A stretch of DNA of 64,000 nt from Microstegium vimineum (GCA_022036555.1 CM039139.1:31957748-32021747); one strand, 5' to 3'; positions 33,529 through 46,637 are shown, numbered from the stretch's first letter. Notes: generated from the sequence alone by a model not told the origin. Program-made: numbers and translations.

Positions 33529-33835
33529 TCAAGGGGATAGACACTCGGCAAAGCGGGGGGTTTGCCGAGTGTCTAACGGTGACGCTCGGCAAATGGCTGA
33601 CGACGTCGGCTCCTGACGGGGCTTGTCGAGTGCCTGCTATGCTGAGTGTCCGGTACTCGGCAAACCAAAATGGTACCGAGTGCGAACGTTTGCCGAGTGT
33701 CGGCAAAGAGGAGGTTTACCGAATGTCTAGGTATGCCAAGTGTTACACTCGACAAACCAACACTCTGCCAAGTGCCTGATAGAAAACACTCGGCAAATCC
33801 CCTGACACTCGGCAAATAGGTTGTCTTCGGTAGTG
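33529..33835. mobile_element. CACTA-2, right-terminal fragment
   Basis: An array of CACTCGGCAAA / TTTGCCGAGTGT units in both orientations, ending CTTCGGTAGTG at 33835, the inverted CACTA terminus. This subterminal motif is well known in grass CACTA families. No matching left CACTA end is found nearby, so it is a truncated or internally deleted piece. Confidence 0.75.
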
Positions 33836-34045
33836 TATGTGCTTATTTTGCTGTATAGTTTACAAGTCATATGAGTTAAAATTTGAGGTGGTATGTTTAT
33901 TTTACAGGTCACATGTGAGTCAAATTTTGAGGCGGTTTGTTTGCTCATTTATTCATCGTACAACATATTTTACAGGGGCCTTCTTGGAACAATGAAAAGG
34001 GAGACAATAGCATTAGGTACAAGTGTTTATTAGACGCAAGTTGAG
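33836..34045. repeat. Short diverged tandem repeat
   Basis: Two related units near 33855-33890 and 33900-33940 share the CAAGTCATATGAGT / CAGGTCACATGTGAGT pattern followed by AAATTTGAGG and GGTTTGTTT-like sequence. No gene. Confidence 0.5.
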
Positions 34046-34309
34046 ATAATTACCGGCAAATTACATTTAAGAACAATGTTGTCAGTTCCCATGCTGGTTC
34101 CAAATAAATACATTATGGGAAGTGTTAGAAACAACAATGGTGAAACACAGTATCAGGCAATTAGAGAAAAACAGTAGGAACCACAACTTACACAAAAAAA
34201 TCAGCACAAACCTGAAAAGTGATAGCCTCTTTCCAAGTGATGTAAAGATAGCAGATCCACCAGAATACACATATCCCTAACAGCTTTGGTATCAAGAGGG
34301 AAGATGAAT
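34046..34309 (-). pseudogene. Duplicated unknown exon-like sequence, copy 1
   Basis: Matches 60724-60990 in the same orientation (for example CAGTTCCCATGCTGGTTCC and GAAACACAGTATCAGGCAAT). On the minus strand copy 2 has a short open exon; here small indels break that frame. It marks the left end of the second tandem duplication. The parent gene was not recognised. Confidence 0.6.
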
Positions 34310-34570
34310 CACTACGTCACATAGTATTTATAGGGGCGGTTGTACAGTATTTCTAGAAGCGGTTTAGCCAACCGTTGTAGAGACGGCTCATGATTTGTAG
34401 GGGCGGGTTGGATATAGAACTACCCCTACAAATCTATTTTCCAAAATTCACGAATCCGAGCTAAAAAATAGCAAAAAAATTTACTTAATCTTGAAATTGC
34501 ACCACCGGTCTACCACCAAGCTTGCTTTGTCAAAAGCTCACATTTTTCAGCATTTTTTGCACACTTTGCA

Positions 34571-34637
34571 GCAGCCGGGTCTCGAACAGCCGACGACCTC
34601 AATCTCGCGCACACCTGCTCTAACCACTACACCTCAC
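34571..34637 (-). other. tRNA-like sequence with A-box and B-box motifs
   Basis: On the minus strand a 67-base segment reads GTGAGGTGTAGTGGTTAGAG near its start (A-box-like TAGTGGTTAGAGCAGG) and TGTTCGAGACCC near its end (B-box-like). Spacing is close to that of a tRNA gene, but acceptor pairing and the anticodon arm are not convincing. It could be a decayed tRNA or tRNA-derived promoter held within CACTA-3. Confidence 0.45.
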
Positions 34638-34734
34638 ACTCATTTGTGTCTATAACATATTTTCTTTGTCCTTATTCTATCTTTAAACCATATTAAAATT
34701 GACTATTTGAGACTCTAAACGAATTCAAATAGAA

Positions 34735-35300
34735 AAGTTATCAACTATAAAGTTGTACAACTTTTTGAGATCTACAACTTTTGTTTTTGTTGTTTGTCCA
34801 TCCGAGATTATTTTAAAAATTCGAATTTTGAATGTTAGAAATTCAAACATACTTTTCTTTGGCAAGATGATTTTAAATACAAAAATTATCAACTATAAAG
34901 TTGTATAACTTATCGAGATCAACAACTTTTATTTTTATTGTTTTTCCATGTGAGATTGCTTCGAAATTTTGAATTTTAAATTTCAAATTCTAGAGAATCA
35001 AGCGTAGTTTTATTTAACAAGATGATTTCAAATAAAAAAATTATCAATTACAAAGTTATATAATTTTTTGAGATGTACAACTTTTATTTTTATCATTTTT
35101 CCATCCAGCAAAGTATACTATACATTGTTTACAAATTCATAAATTTGTTCTGTAGTTTATGAAATTTTAAGAGAGATGTGTAATTTTGTAAACAACATTT
35201 TGAAGCAACAAATGAACTCAAATCAAAAAGTTGTAAACAACAAAATTTCATAACTTTTCGATATCTACAACTTTTATTTTGGTCATTTGTCCATCGAGGT
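34735..35300. repeat. Repeat array inside CACTA-3
   Basis: Four diverged copies, about 150-190 bp apart, begin near 34737, 34886, 35040 and 35228. Each has the core AAGTTGTA, then GAGATCTACAACTTTT, then TTGTCCATCCGAG-like sequence. Non-coding. Confidence 0.75.
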
Positions 35301-36229
35301 CATTTGAAAAATCCTAAAATTTTAGTACTTAATTTTAATATTCAGCGTCTATTTGTAGAGGCGGCTAAATATAGAATCGTCCGGCTGGATATTTTGCCGC
35401 CCCTACAAATAGAGCCATTTAATTTGTAGGGGCAACTTATAACACCATCAGCCTCTACAAATCTATTTGTAAGAACAACTCCAATATTTTTGCATTGTTT
35501 GTTTGGCAAAATTAGGAATTTACCAATTCCTAAGTGAATATGGCAAAGGTAAAAAGAGTCAATCTCTAACAATTTCCTATTATTCACTTGACAAAATTAA
35601 AAATTGTACGCGCGAGGGGAAAATATCTCACGGGAGTAGTGCGTGGGGCAATTGCCAAGTGAACTGTAGTTTGACATAAATGCCAAATTTCACCTGATGT
35701 TTACCAAGTTAACAGAAATGCCAAACCCATTTGTCAAACTGTTGGATAAGAGATTTTTAGACTTTTTGACAAAAACAAGAATGTCAAGCTCATTTGTAAA
35801 ACTGTTGGAGTTGTTTTAAGGGCGGCTCATTTAGGAACCATTTGTAGGGACGGCTCCTACAAAAAAATTGAGACGTTACTACAAATTATTTTTGTAGTAG
35901 TGAATTTTGCGTATGCCTTTCAGTCACGTTAATTGACCTGGGCTGACGCTTAGCCGGTTTTCAAGAAAATAGCATTTACATTTACAGTGCTAATTAAAGT
36001 GCCTGATATTTACTCAAGTCTCCATTAAGTAGTAGTCATATTTATAACATTAGAATATTTTATAAAAGGGGGCCTATTAGTATAGTAATGTGCATTTCTT
36101 ATATTAAAAATTGTTTATGCTTACGCAGTATTATATAGATCATCGTATGCATGTTCGTGGGTTCATTTCTGTGTTTTTTGTTTTTAGGTTTGGGTCACAT
36201 CTGAATGCTATATTTTGGGGTTCCTCGAC

Positions 36230-37010
36230 TTTTACCAGTGTGTATCCACAAAACTAATTCTACTCAATTCCGATGCCTGTTTATATCTTGTACCTGCGTT
36301 TCACATATTCATGTTTTTTAATCTATAATTTATCAAACTTAGTATACAAAATCACGCCGCTCTTACATAATTGTATTATTTTAGGGACAGGAATAGTGTT
36401 ATGGATTGGTTTTGTGTGGCCTACTGTGTATTTACTGTTTATATTTAGATCTAATTTTAGTCAAGTCCTTGTGTGGTCTGCTTTGTATCTGTCGTTTATA
36501 TTCACGCCCTTCTGCAGTTAGCCAGTTAGTGTCCTTGAATTATTAGAATTTGGTTGGAATTCCCTATTTGTTGCCCTTTAGTTTTACCAGTGCGTACCTG
36601 TAAATATATTTTCAAAGTCTTATGCCTGTTTATATTTTGTGCATGTGTTTCACATATTTATGTTTTTTTGTCTGTAATTTACCAAACTTGGTCTGATAAA
36701 TCATGCCACTATTACATGATTGCATTATTTTAGACATGTGCACAGTCATGGGTTGGTATGGTGTAACCTACTGTGTGTCTGTTTTTAATATGCATGCCCT
36801 TTTGGAGTTAGTGTCCTTCAATTATTAAATTTTTATTGGAATTCCCTATTTGGTGACCTTTAGTGCCCTTTATTGTCGGTTATGTTTCATCATTCTCTAG
36901 GAACGACAATTTACTTTTTGTGCCTTTTGTTTTTATGTTTGGTTCCTAGGATTTTAGCAGTGCGCAGGTGCGAATCCAGTTGAGTCCGTTTTGATGCATG
37001 CTTATATTAT
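36230..37010. repeat. Imperfect tandem repeats in the Helitron 5' region
   Basis: A unit starting TTTACCAGTG and continuing GCCTGTTTATAT and TTTCACATATT recurs at 36231, 36583 and, more diverged, 36953 (periods about 352 and 370). T-rich and non-coding. Confidence 0.75.
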
Positions 37011-38739
37011 GTGCCTGTGTTCCCCATGTGTTTTTTGTGTTATGTCTTCAGATATGTCATCGCTCACCTACTTATTTATATGTGCTCTCTATGTCTTCCA
37101 TCCTCTCTGTATCATACGCCTCGGTTGTTTGTCGTGCTGCATTTGTTCATACAGCTTATGTTCATGCTCTGTACAACGGCTCATGCTTCGTGCTACCTTA
37201 CGTTTATGTATGCTTTCGTCCTACTGCCAGCCTCTCCACCTTATTATTGCTTCCTTTATGCTAGGATCCTTTGCTTGGAGAATCTACACGGTGTTGTTGT
37301 TGATTCTGTGCGATCTTAGATTAACGCGCTTTGTTGCTGCTGCCCATTTTCAGGTACGTCTATTATGTGCGCTGGTTATTACAGACTTGGTTGTTAGTTG
37401 TAGTTTCACTGCATTCCATCTATACATGCATACGCTTCCATGGATTCCCTATTTCTCTACGTGTGTTATGCAGCTATTGCATCTTTTCTAGCCATAATCC
37501 CGCTTTATAGTGACACTGTCAGTAACTCGGGAACCTTCTTGCCTTTTTTTCCCTTACAACAACACAACACCATAAAAAACGTTTATCTTTGTCCTCATCT
37601 TTTCCTTTCGTTAGCCTCTCTCGCCGGTTACAATCTGCCTTAGACTTTGTCTTTGGCTTTAAGATAGTTTCTCCTTTTCTATTTCCATTATGTCATCATG
37701 TGTGCTTTCCTATGCTTCCATCTTCTTCGGAGACAATCATGTTGGCATCGTGTTTACATCACCCAGGCAGCTAGGCTTAGTGTTATGAGGCCCCCAGGGG
37801 GCGGCATAAAAGATAGCTGCTATGTTTACCGTTCGTGTTACATGTTATGTTAGATTAAACCCGTTCGTTGCTTCATGTTCTTGTGCTCACATATTCTTGT
37901 CTTTAGTTCATGGGCCTCTTATGTTACATTAAACATGCCGGTTGTTTTAAAGACCCTCATTGTATGCATGTGCTTGCCTATCGTATCAATAGATGTATTT
38001 TGCTATCCCATGCTTTTGTTTTTGGTCTTTCATCTGTCTATCTTCGTCGTTAGTGTACACAGCAGGTCATCGTGCCTGCGCAGTGGATATGTCAGCACAA
38101 CTAGATGGTTCTGCCACAAGTATGTCTTAGTACAGCTCGCTCTAGGTTTTCGATGCTTCACTTTCGTACTAGATATGCTATTTATGCTTCCATATAGTAC
38201 CTTCAGCCTTAGACTAAAATTACTTTGTTAGCTTCTGCTGCTGTTGATACCCCAGAGTCCTCAGCTTTGCGCCCTAAAAGAAAGTGTACGTGCATTGTAT
38301 GGTTCTTCTCTTAGAATCGCTTTCATAGGTGCTTCTTCGTGCTTGACTTACATGCTCTCCTCATAGATGCGGTTGCGCACCGTGTTAGTGTGCACGAAAG
38401 CAGCGCTGCAAGACGACAAAAAAGAAAGAGGTTGTTAGATCAGCATCGATTGGCTTGGAGAGGTAGTGAGCCGCTGTCAACAGCATATATTGAGTGCCAA
38501 ATATATGGTTACAACTTACATGTTTAATGCATTTCTTTAACATAACAGGCCTTCCTCCTGATAGTGGAATATCTGTAGAATGTGGTCATTTCGATGAGTC
38601 CTACGTAGACACGCTTAAAGGTGAAGTTGAGTCATGTGTTGCTCCCTATAGACGTCTTGTTGCATTTTTTAAATGTGCTTTAGACTTACATCTAAAAGAT
38701 GTATTTTCCTCTTGTTTCCTTTTACGTGGCTTGCAGTGT
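37011..38739. other. Helitron 5' non-coding region
   Basis: T-rich DNA with many hydrophobic open frames on the plus strand (for example 36991-37491 and 37875-38231). None has a domain, and they overlap each other in three frames, as expected of pyrimidine-rich non-coding DNA. Confidence 0.6.
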
Positions 38740-41700
38740 CATACCCGAGCAGATCTTACTACGGATCGCCGGATTTCCAGTGCTGCAATTGTCATGCTGT
38801 GTTTTGGTATGACGAGAGAGTAAAATCTAAGTCGCGTCGCCGCACAGACAGAATTGTTTATATAACTACTGTAAGGGTGGCAAGGTTTCCATCCCGCCGT
38901 TCCAGCTCCGTCCACAGCCTTTAGCTTCGTTGGCGAGATTTGACGGCGGTGTAGGCTGTAACAAGTTTATGAAAAATATCAGGCAGTACAACTGCCTCTT
39001 TGCTTTCACGTCTATGGGAGCCAAGATAGACCGTTCAGCAAATGATGGTCGTGGGCCTCCAGTATTCAAGATTAGCGGTCGGGTTCACCATCGCGTTGGT
39101 TGTTTACTTCCACCAGAAGGCAGCCCACCAAAATTTATACAGCTCTATATTTACGACACTGCTAATGAGGTCAGAAATAGAATTCAGGCCCTGTCTCGTG
39201 ATGATGTACCAAATGGCGGCCTAGATCCAGCTCTGGTATAGCAACTCGCGTCTATGCTTGATGAGCACAATCCTTTTGCAAGGCAGTTTAGGATGGCAAG
39301 GGACAGACTGCAGGACAATGCTGATGAGGATTTCATAATAAGGATTATAGGCGCTAGGGAAGGAGATCCTGTGCAGTATAGTTTGCCGACCACTGATCAG
39401 CTTGCTTTGCTTCTTGTTGGTGATTTGTCTCTAGATACATTTCAGCGTGACATAGTTATTCAAACTCAAAGTGGCCACCTTAAACAGATATCTGCCTTAC
39501 ATCCAGCTTTCATGGCATTGCAGTATCCTCTTTTGTTCCCATTTGGTGAACGCGGGTTCCAAGTAGGTGTTCTATATCATGGCGTTACACCGACAGACCA
39601 AAATAGTCGTGTAAAGATGACAATGCAGGACTATTTCTGCTACATGTTCCACTACAAAAAAAATCAGCCTAATCCATATCTTTGTTATGGTTCACTATCT
39701 AGCCAGGCTAAGATTGATGCTCGGGCCTGTATTGATGAAAATAGGTTGGCATATATACTTGACAACCATGGAGATATCCGTGTTGAGAGTATTTAGGGTA
39801 TAGCTGACGCTGTCAGCCGCGGTTGTGTAAATGGCAATGGAATGGGTAAGATGACTGTGCTGCCAGCATCTTACACTGGTGGTAGACGATATATGATACA
39901 AAACTATCACGATGGAATTGCTATTTGTAGAGAATATGGGCCACCAGATTTCTTTGTCACGTTCACCCGCAACCCAAAATGGCCAGAAATAATAGAGGGT
40001 ATTCTTGAACCCGGCCAGAGACCCACAAATAGAGCTGATATCATCGTTAGAGTATTCGATATGAAATTGGAAGAACTCCTTGATGATATCAAGAATGGTA
40101 CCATCTTCGGTCGTTGCAATGCAGGTACTCATCATTGGTGTACCTATACATTGCTTGTTGTGCCTTTTGTGTCATTGAACAATGCTCATAGTTTATTTCC
40201 TTCCTACTTCAGTCCACACACGTAGAGTTCAAAATTGATTGAATCTCTATGTATACAGTGCTTCATAGTGTTGAATTCCAGAAGCGTGGACTACCGCATG
40301 CACATATCATTTTGTGGAGTTCTCTTGACACGACGGAGCCAACCCCAGCCTTGATTGATTCTTTTATTAGCGCTGAAATACCGTACCCGCATGCTGACCC
40401 ATTGGCTTATGCTCTTGTAGCAGAGCATATGATTCATGGACCTTGTGGTACATTGAACATGAGGTGTGCATGTATGAAAAAAAAACAAGTGCTCCAAATT
40501 CTACCCTAAACCTTATCAGGAGGAAACATCAGTCAATCGTGATGGTTTTGCAATATATAAGCGCCCGCAGAACAATTTATTCATTGAGAAGGGGGGTGTC
40601 GGCTGGATAATAGATCAGTTGTCCCATACAATGTGTATTTGCTCAAAAAATATCAAGCCCACATTAATGTTGAGTGGTGCAACAAAACAACTTTCATTAA
40701 ATATTTGTTCAAGTATGTCACCAAAGGAGCAGACTGTAGTAAAGTATACCTTCAGAAAGTTAGGAACGCAGAGGATGCTTCTTATGACAAAGAAACTGAC
40801 ACTAGAAATGAGGTAAAAGAATATCTAGATTGTCGCTACATCTGTGAACAAGATGCATTCTGGAGGGTGTTTGGGTTTGACATTCATAGACACTTCCCAA
40901 CTGTAGAGAGGATGCCTGTGCACCTACCCGATGAAAACTTTATTAGCTATAAGGCAAGGACCAAAATGTCAAGCCTCCTTTCTGAAGAATTCTTACGAAG
41001 AACCATGCTTACCGAATGGTTTAGTGCCAACCAACTACATCCTCAGGCCAGAGAACTTACCTATTGTCAGTTTCCTTCTAAGTGGAGATGGGAAGGAAAA
41101 ACACGAACCTGGGAACAACGACGCCAACAACATGGCAAGATTGGTCGTTTGCATTATGTTCACCCATCAGCTGGTGAACGCTATTATCTTAGAATGTTGT
41201 TGCTGGTAGTCAAGGGAGCTCTGAGTTATGAAGATCTCCGATTCCACAATGGTGTTCAGCACCAAACTTTTAAAGGAACATGTAAGTCTCGTGGCCTGTT
41301 AGGTGATGACCAGGAATGGTACAATGCCTTTGATGAAGCTGCAGCCTGGGCCACCTCATCACAGTTGCGTCGCCTTTTTGTCACCATGCTCCTTTTCTGT
41401 GAGGTTGGTGATGAGTATGTGTTCTTTGAAAAAGTTTGGCGGCTGCTAGCGGACGATATCCAGTACCAGTTTAGAGACATGATAGGTAGTAGAAGTTACC
41501 AGATGTCCGACAATGACATTCGAGATTACTTACTCGAAGAATTATCAATAATTTTTTCAAGAGGTGGCTTCAATATAAGGAATTTTAATCTGCCACACAG
41601 AAATACTCTTGCAGATTGTGGAGGAACCAATCGTTTGATCGAGGAAGAATTGTCATATCATTCCACTGAATCATCCTACCAACCTGCCTCTATGTTCTCT

Positions 41701-43185
41701 CTGAATCCTGATCAACTTTATGCTTTCCATTGCATAGTCCAAAGGGTGGATGACCATAGTCCTGGTTTCTTTTTTGTGTCTGGATATGGTGGCACAGGAA
41801 AAACTTATCTTTGGAGCTCTATTGTTGCACATGTGAGAGCTCAAGGAAAGATTGTGCTTACTATTGCCTCTTCAAGAGTTGCTTCCCTGTTATTACCAGG
41901 AGGCCGCACAGCCCATTCGCGGTTTAAGATACCATGTGACTTAGATGATGCCTCTGTATGCGACATAAAAAGGGGCACTATGTTAGCTGAGCTCATTGAG
42001 AACACATCCCTGGTGATATGGGACGAGGCCCTGATGACTGATAGGAAAGCTTTTGAGGCTGTTGATAGGACATTTCGAGATATTCAGGCTGCCCAATTTC
42101 CTGAAGCAGCTGACCTACCATTTGGTGGAAAAGTTATTGTGCTTGGTGGTGACCTAAGGCAAATATTGCCCGTCATTGAGGGCGGGAGCCGGGCGCAGGT
42201 TGTTAATGTTGCTATAGTCAATTCACATCTCTAGTCATCTGTTACGGTCCTCAAATTGACTCAAAACATGCGCCTCCACTGAGCAGGCAAAACCCCTGAA
42301 GCCCAGAAAGATCTAGCAGATTTCAGCAAATGGATACTGGATATTGGAGAAGGAACTGTCCCAGCAATAGCAAAGGGAGGAGAAACTGAGCCATCATGGA
42401 TTGCAATACCAGATGGCCTCCTTCTCATCATTGAGGGTGATAAAGTATCCTGCATGGTAGATGCTTTTTACCCAGATCTGCATACAAACTGGTCCAGTGT
42501 GTCATACCTAAGAGAAAGAGCAATACTGACTCCTACAAACGAAGGAGCAGATACACTAAATGAACGTGTTGTCTCACTCTTGCCCAATGAGGAAAGAGAA
42601 TACCTAAGTTGTGATGCCATAGCTAAATCTACAGGAGTTCATGAGTCCTATGATCTACTATATCCTATAGAGTTCCTAAATTCACTGTCAGGCAACAATT
42701 TCCCTCAACACCGTTTGGTTCTCAAACAAGGCGTCCCAGTGATGCTTCTGCGCAACCTCAATCAATCTGATGGCTTATGTAATGGCACAAGACTTATTGT
42801 GACTGCATTGGGAGATATGATGATCCAGGAAAAGCTTATGACTGGAACCCATGCAGGCGAGAGTGTCCTCATCCCTCGTATCTCTCTTACTTTGAAAAAT
42901 ACAAAATGGCCATTTACGCTCCAAAGGCGTCAGTTCCCTATAAAAGTATGTTATGCTATGACTATAAATAAGAGCCAAGGTCAGACGTTGTCCATTGTAG
43001 GTGTCTATTTAAACAAACCCGTCTTCAGTCATGGTCAACTATATGTTGCAGTGTCCAGAGTTACCTCGCGAAAGGGCCTTCGAATTCTGATTCAGGGTGA
43101 TGATGGCAACTGTACCAATGAAACAAGAAATGTCGTCTACAAGGAAGTCCTTGCTTCTGTTGCGTCTAGCGACGTGTCCCAATAA
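38740..43185 (+). pseudogene. Helitron Rep-helicase (RepHel)
   Basis: Zinc-ribbon start (PDFQCCNCHAVFWYDERV), Helitron_like_N region, an HUH motif (RGLPHAHIILW, about 40277-40309) and a two-tyrosine motif (KYLFKYVTKG, about 40700). A PIF1-type helicase follows: Walker A GYGGTGKT (about 41785), Walker B VIWDEALM, GGDLRQILPV, and a C-terminal MTINKSQGQTLSIVGVYL with VAVSRVTSRKGL. It nicks and unwinds DNA for rolling-circle transposition. One intron is likely, 40125..40258. Lesions: TAG at 39239 and 39794, frame changes in an A-run near 40480 and a G-run near 40595, TAG at 42232 and TGA at 42280. The N-terminal frame shifts near 38880. Confidence 0.9.
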
Positions 43186-43429
43186 CACATACCATGCCCA
43201 TAGTAACTTATATGTACATACACATTGTGTTATACCTACATATTGTCCATACCATGTGTGCTTCACACCTTACAGCTACTACTTCGGCTTTCTTGTCCTT
43301 TGTGCATCGTAGGTTATTATTGACACCCTAACCTACATATATATTGCACTTTACTCATCTTCAGACAATCAGACTCTACTTTTAAGATGAGGCTAAATAA
43401 CCTACCCGCTGTCTGTGCAAACCAAAAAG

Positions 43430-46400
43430 ATGCAGATGCAGCGTTTTCTTTTGTCAGAGCTGACGATAGATACAGCAAGGCAGGCAAGTATTTGTGTCCG
43501 TGTCATTAGAAAATGGATCTTTGATGCCAACAAGCAGAATGGCCCGGTTCTTCGTATTGACCTTGTACTGGCTGATAAAGAGGTATTCTTGCTATGGACT
43601 CAATATCTTATGCTTCCTACCTTTTAAATATGCAGTTGCTATAGCCGAATTTACTTTCCTTTTTTTACTTTCAGCTCATTTTTTGCACCTCTGCTACTCT
43701 GTTGTAGGATATCCAAAGTAAAAACTAATCCTTGGCTTGTTCTATTGTATCAGGGAAATGCCATGTATGCAGAAATTCCTCAGTCACAGATCCAGTCCAA
43801 AGGCCCACTGATAGATGTAGACCATACTTATGTCATCAGCAAATTCCTGGTCAGAAAATCGAAGGAAACATACAACCCTTTCCACGCACCGTACATGATT
43901 GAGTTTACAGGCTATACATTGGTTGCACTAACAAAGGACCCACTAGATGCATTTCCATCAATCATTTACAATATCAAACATTTCCATGAAATAAACCCTG
44001 TGGGTATTGCTGGTTCAAACTACGTCGGTAAGCTATTATGTTGGACAAACATGGCATCAGTTATATTACATTGTAGTGAATTTGTCTATGCACCTATCCT
44101 GCATAATGACCCTCATCCAAATATATGTAGATGTCATTGGTGTTGTGACTGATGTCCAGCCACTCTCATCTAAAACTATAAAAGGAAATGATGTGCCGTC
44201 TGATGTTAGAGAGCTGACTATAAAAGACCTAAAGTGAGTGCACCTGTTCATTGAACACATGTATCCTCTTTATTTACATGATTTGGTATCAATTTTGCAA
44301 ATCTTATAAGGTTTGATTTACAGAGACCAAGAAATGCAAATAACTTTATGGGGTCAAAAAGCTAAAGATTTCAATGTTGAACATCTCTATGATGTGGCAA
44401 CGCCTAAACCAATCATTGTGCTCTTCGTAGGATGCTTGCCAAGGCTTCTAAATAGTGAGCTGCTCCTAAAATTGTTCGCCACTCAGCAAACTCCTACCGT
44501 ATCCATATATAACCTATATTATATTGCAGATAACACTCAACTTAGTGGAGGTCATGCTTGTTATTGGTACCTGAACCCAGATATCGAAGAGGCCACACCC
44601 TTCTATAGCAGGTGCTGCACATGTTCTTTGCTGCTATTACTAACATGTTACATGGCATATTTGTATATGAAACAAAGCGTCATTACTCATCGATATATGT
44701 TATTCTTCATGTAATGACAGATTCCAGAATCAGACTATCCAGCTTCAACTACCTCCCCCAAATGTGTCGCACACAGAACAACCGGTGCAAGCTAAACCAT
44801 TGGAGCATAAATCCCTTGAGGAGCTGAACAGTATAAACCCATATAATTTCCCGGTATGTTTTCCTTAGCTAGCCCGCGCTTGGCCTGTTATGCATGATAT
44901 GTACATCGTCAATTATACGAGGTATATTTATATCGATATCGTTCGTTAGGTCCAAGGCTATAAATGTTCTGTCATAGTCAAGTATATTGCAAATGATGAT
45001 AACTGGTGGTATCTATCATGTGAAAAATGCAAGGCGGCAGCACGTGAGGGAAATGGTTCATTTAGATGTCCCAACTGTCAGTGGACAGCCACCCTGCCTA
45101 GGTTACCTCCAATGCCAATTACAGTTTTGTGCACCACCTCCTATACATGGGACATTGATTGTCCAGGCTGCTAAGGTTGTTTACCCACTTGCACAGGTAC
45201 ATGCTTACTTTCACAACTGCAGATGACACCGCCGAGGCAAAGGTTTTTTTGCTTTGATGAGGCTGCTAGACAGATTGTTCGTAAACACTGCAAGACGTTG
45301 GTCAATCCACTAAGGAACACAAGATTTCCTAGAGAGCTGACAGCAGTTATCAACATAGAATTTTTATTTACTGTTGCCTTGACTAAAGACTCATACCGTT
45401 CCGAAGAATTAAGAAAATACTTAGTCAATTCGGTTGACAGACTTGATCGACAGTCTGCCGTTGCTAGTCCTCCACCGGGACAAACAGTCTTGCAGATAAC
45501 ATCTGCCCCAGCACCTTCGTTGCTCACAGACCATGCTTCGGATGCTCAGATGCAGCGTCTGCCAGATAGCACTGTTCTTAATGCTATGAGTTTACCTAAA
45601 TTTAAACCACTCAGCCTCTATCTTGCTATGATGCATGCCTTCACATCTATGCATATTATTACAACAACATGCTTATGCTTATTGTCCCTTCCATATGTTG
45701 TGTTTCATTTGTAGACTCCACCAACGGTTCATCCAGATCAGACACCATCAAAAGACCTTCCACCAGGGTACCACATTTGTACACTGCCTAGCCTAATTTA
45801 ATATTTAGCTGCTTTATATTAATTATTACATTTGTCGCATGGACCTGCTGCAAGTTTACTGACACAAACGTTCGCAAAAGACTCTTTACTGTTGTGTCTG
45901 CTGCTAAGGCGGTAAACTAAAGCTTTCTCTTATGCTAAAAATGTTCACACATTTCACAGTTCATGCATTAGTGCCACTACATACCCTCACCATACTATAC
46001 ATCGCCATTAAGCCCACCACAAAGAAAAAAATAAAGAAAGAAGGAAGCTCTCACTAGCATTAATATATATATACCTCACTACACAGCAAATACCTTCTGA
46101 TTTAGTTGTTGCCTTGTTCATGTCGCACATATGTTCTGCTCTTTTCCTCCTAATTAAACTTAATCTCATGCATGCATTGTCTCAGATGTCACTATCAGCT
46201 ACACCACAGTCTGAACACACCATCCAGGAAACACAGGAAACAGAGGAGGTAGAGGCTGAAACAAACAAACACCATGATGCTTCAGAAGAAATCTTAGCAA
46301 AGAAGTAAGATTCGTCTTTTCCCACACTAGCATGCACAACCATGTGTGTCAATTCTAACATACAAAAAATATTTGGTTTCCACCATTCTAACGTTGGCAG

Positions 46401-46494
46401 GCGAAAGGCATCACAGTCCAGGCACCACGAAGAAATAGCCACAACCACCAAAAGTGGTAGACGCAAGGCCTCTTCCAGCTGCCACGAAAAGTGA
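43430..46494 (+). pseudogene. Helitron-borne RPA70-like single-stranded DNA-binding protein
   Basis: Multi-exon gene on the plus strand. Supported exons are 43430..43582, 43754..44027, 44131..44233, 44324.. onward, and later exons around 44541-44611, 44718-44853, 44950-45180, 45225-45714, 46186-46305 and 46402-46494. OB-fold stretches include SICVRVIRKWIFDANKQNGP and DVIGVVTDVQPLSS, and a CEKC...CPNC zinc finger resembles the RPA large-subunit C-terminus. It would coat single-stranded DNA during rolling-circle transposition. An extra T in the run at 45243-45249 breaks the frame, so this copy is probably non-functional. Exact inner junctions after exon 4 are approximate. Confidence 0.75.
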
Positions 46495-46637
46495 ATGAGC
46501 TATTGACAGGCAAGTTATACAGTTCCCATGCATGACTATCCTATTTCGATCGACGCACCAGCCCTCAAATTATGTTTACCTCTTTTACAGCCTTACAAAA
46601 AGCCTGAGGATACACCTGCTTTTGCCTAAACACCATA

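Larger units (their letters stand above)
34310..35902. mobile_element. CACTA-3, non-autonomous CACTA transposon
   Basis: Starts CACTACGTCACATAG, ends TTTTTGTAGTAGTG, flanked by AAT (34307-34309 and 35903-35905). Subterminal GTAGGGGCGG / CCGCCCCTACAAAT units occur at both ends (34330-34430 and 35370-35450, 35820-35870). The paralogous copy at about 60985 keeps the sequence without the element, confirming the boundaries. The 1,593-bp interior has an AAAGTTGTA...TCTACAACTTTT repeat array and a tRNA-like stretch, but no transposase. Confidence 0.93.

Noticed and set aside
36991..38231. Hydrophobic open frames that look like membrane proteins
   Set aside because: T-rich Helitron leader produces Phe/Leu/Cys-rich frames in several overlapping phases; no starts, domains or conservation support a gene.
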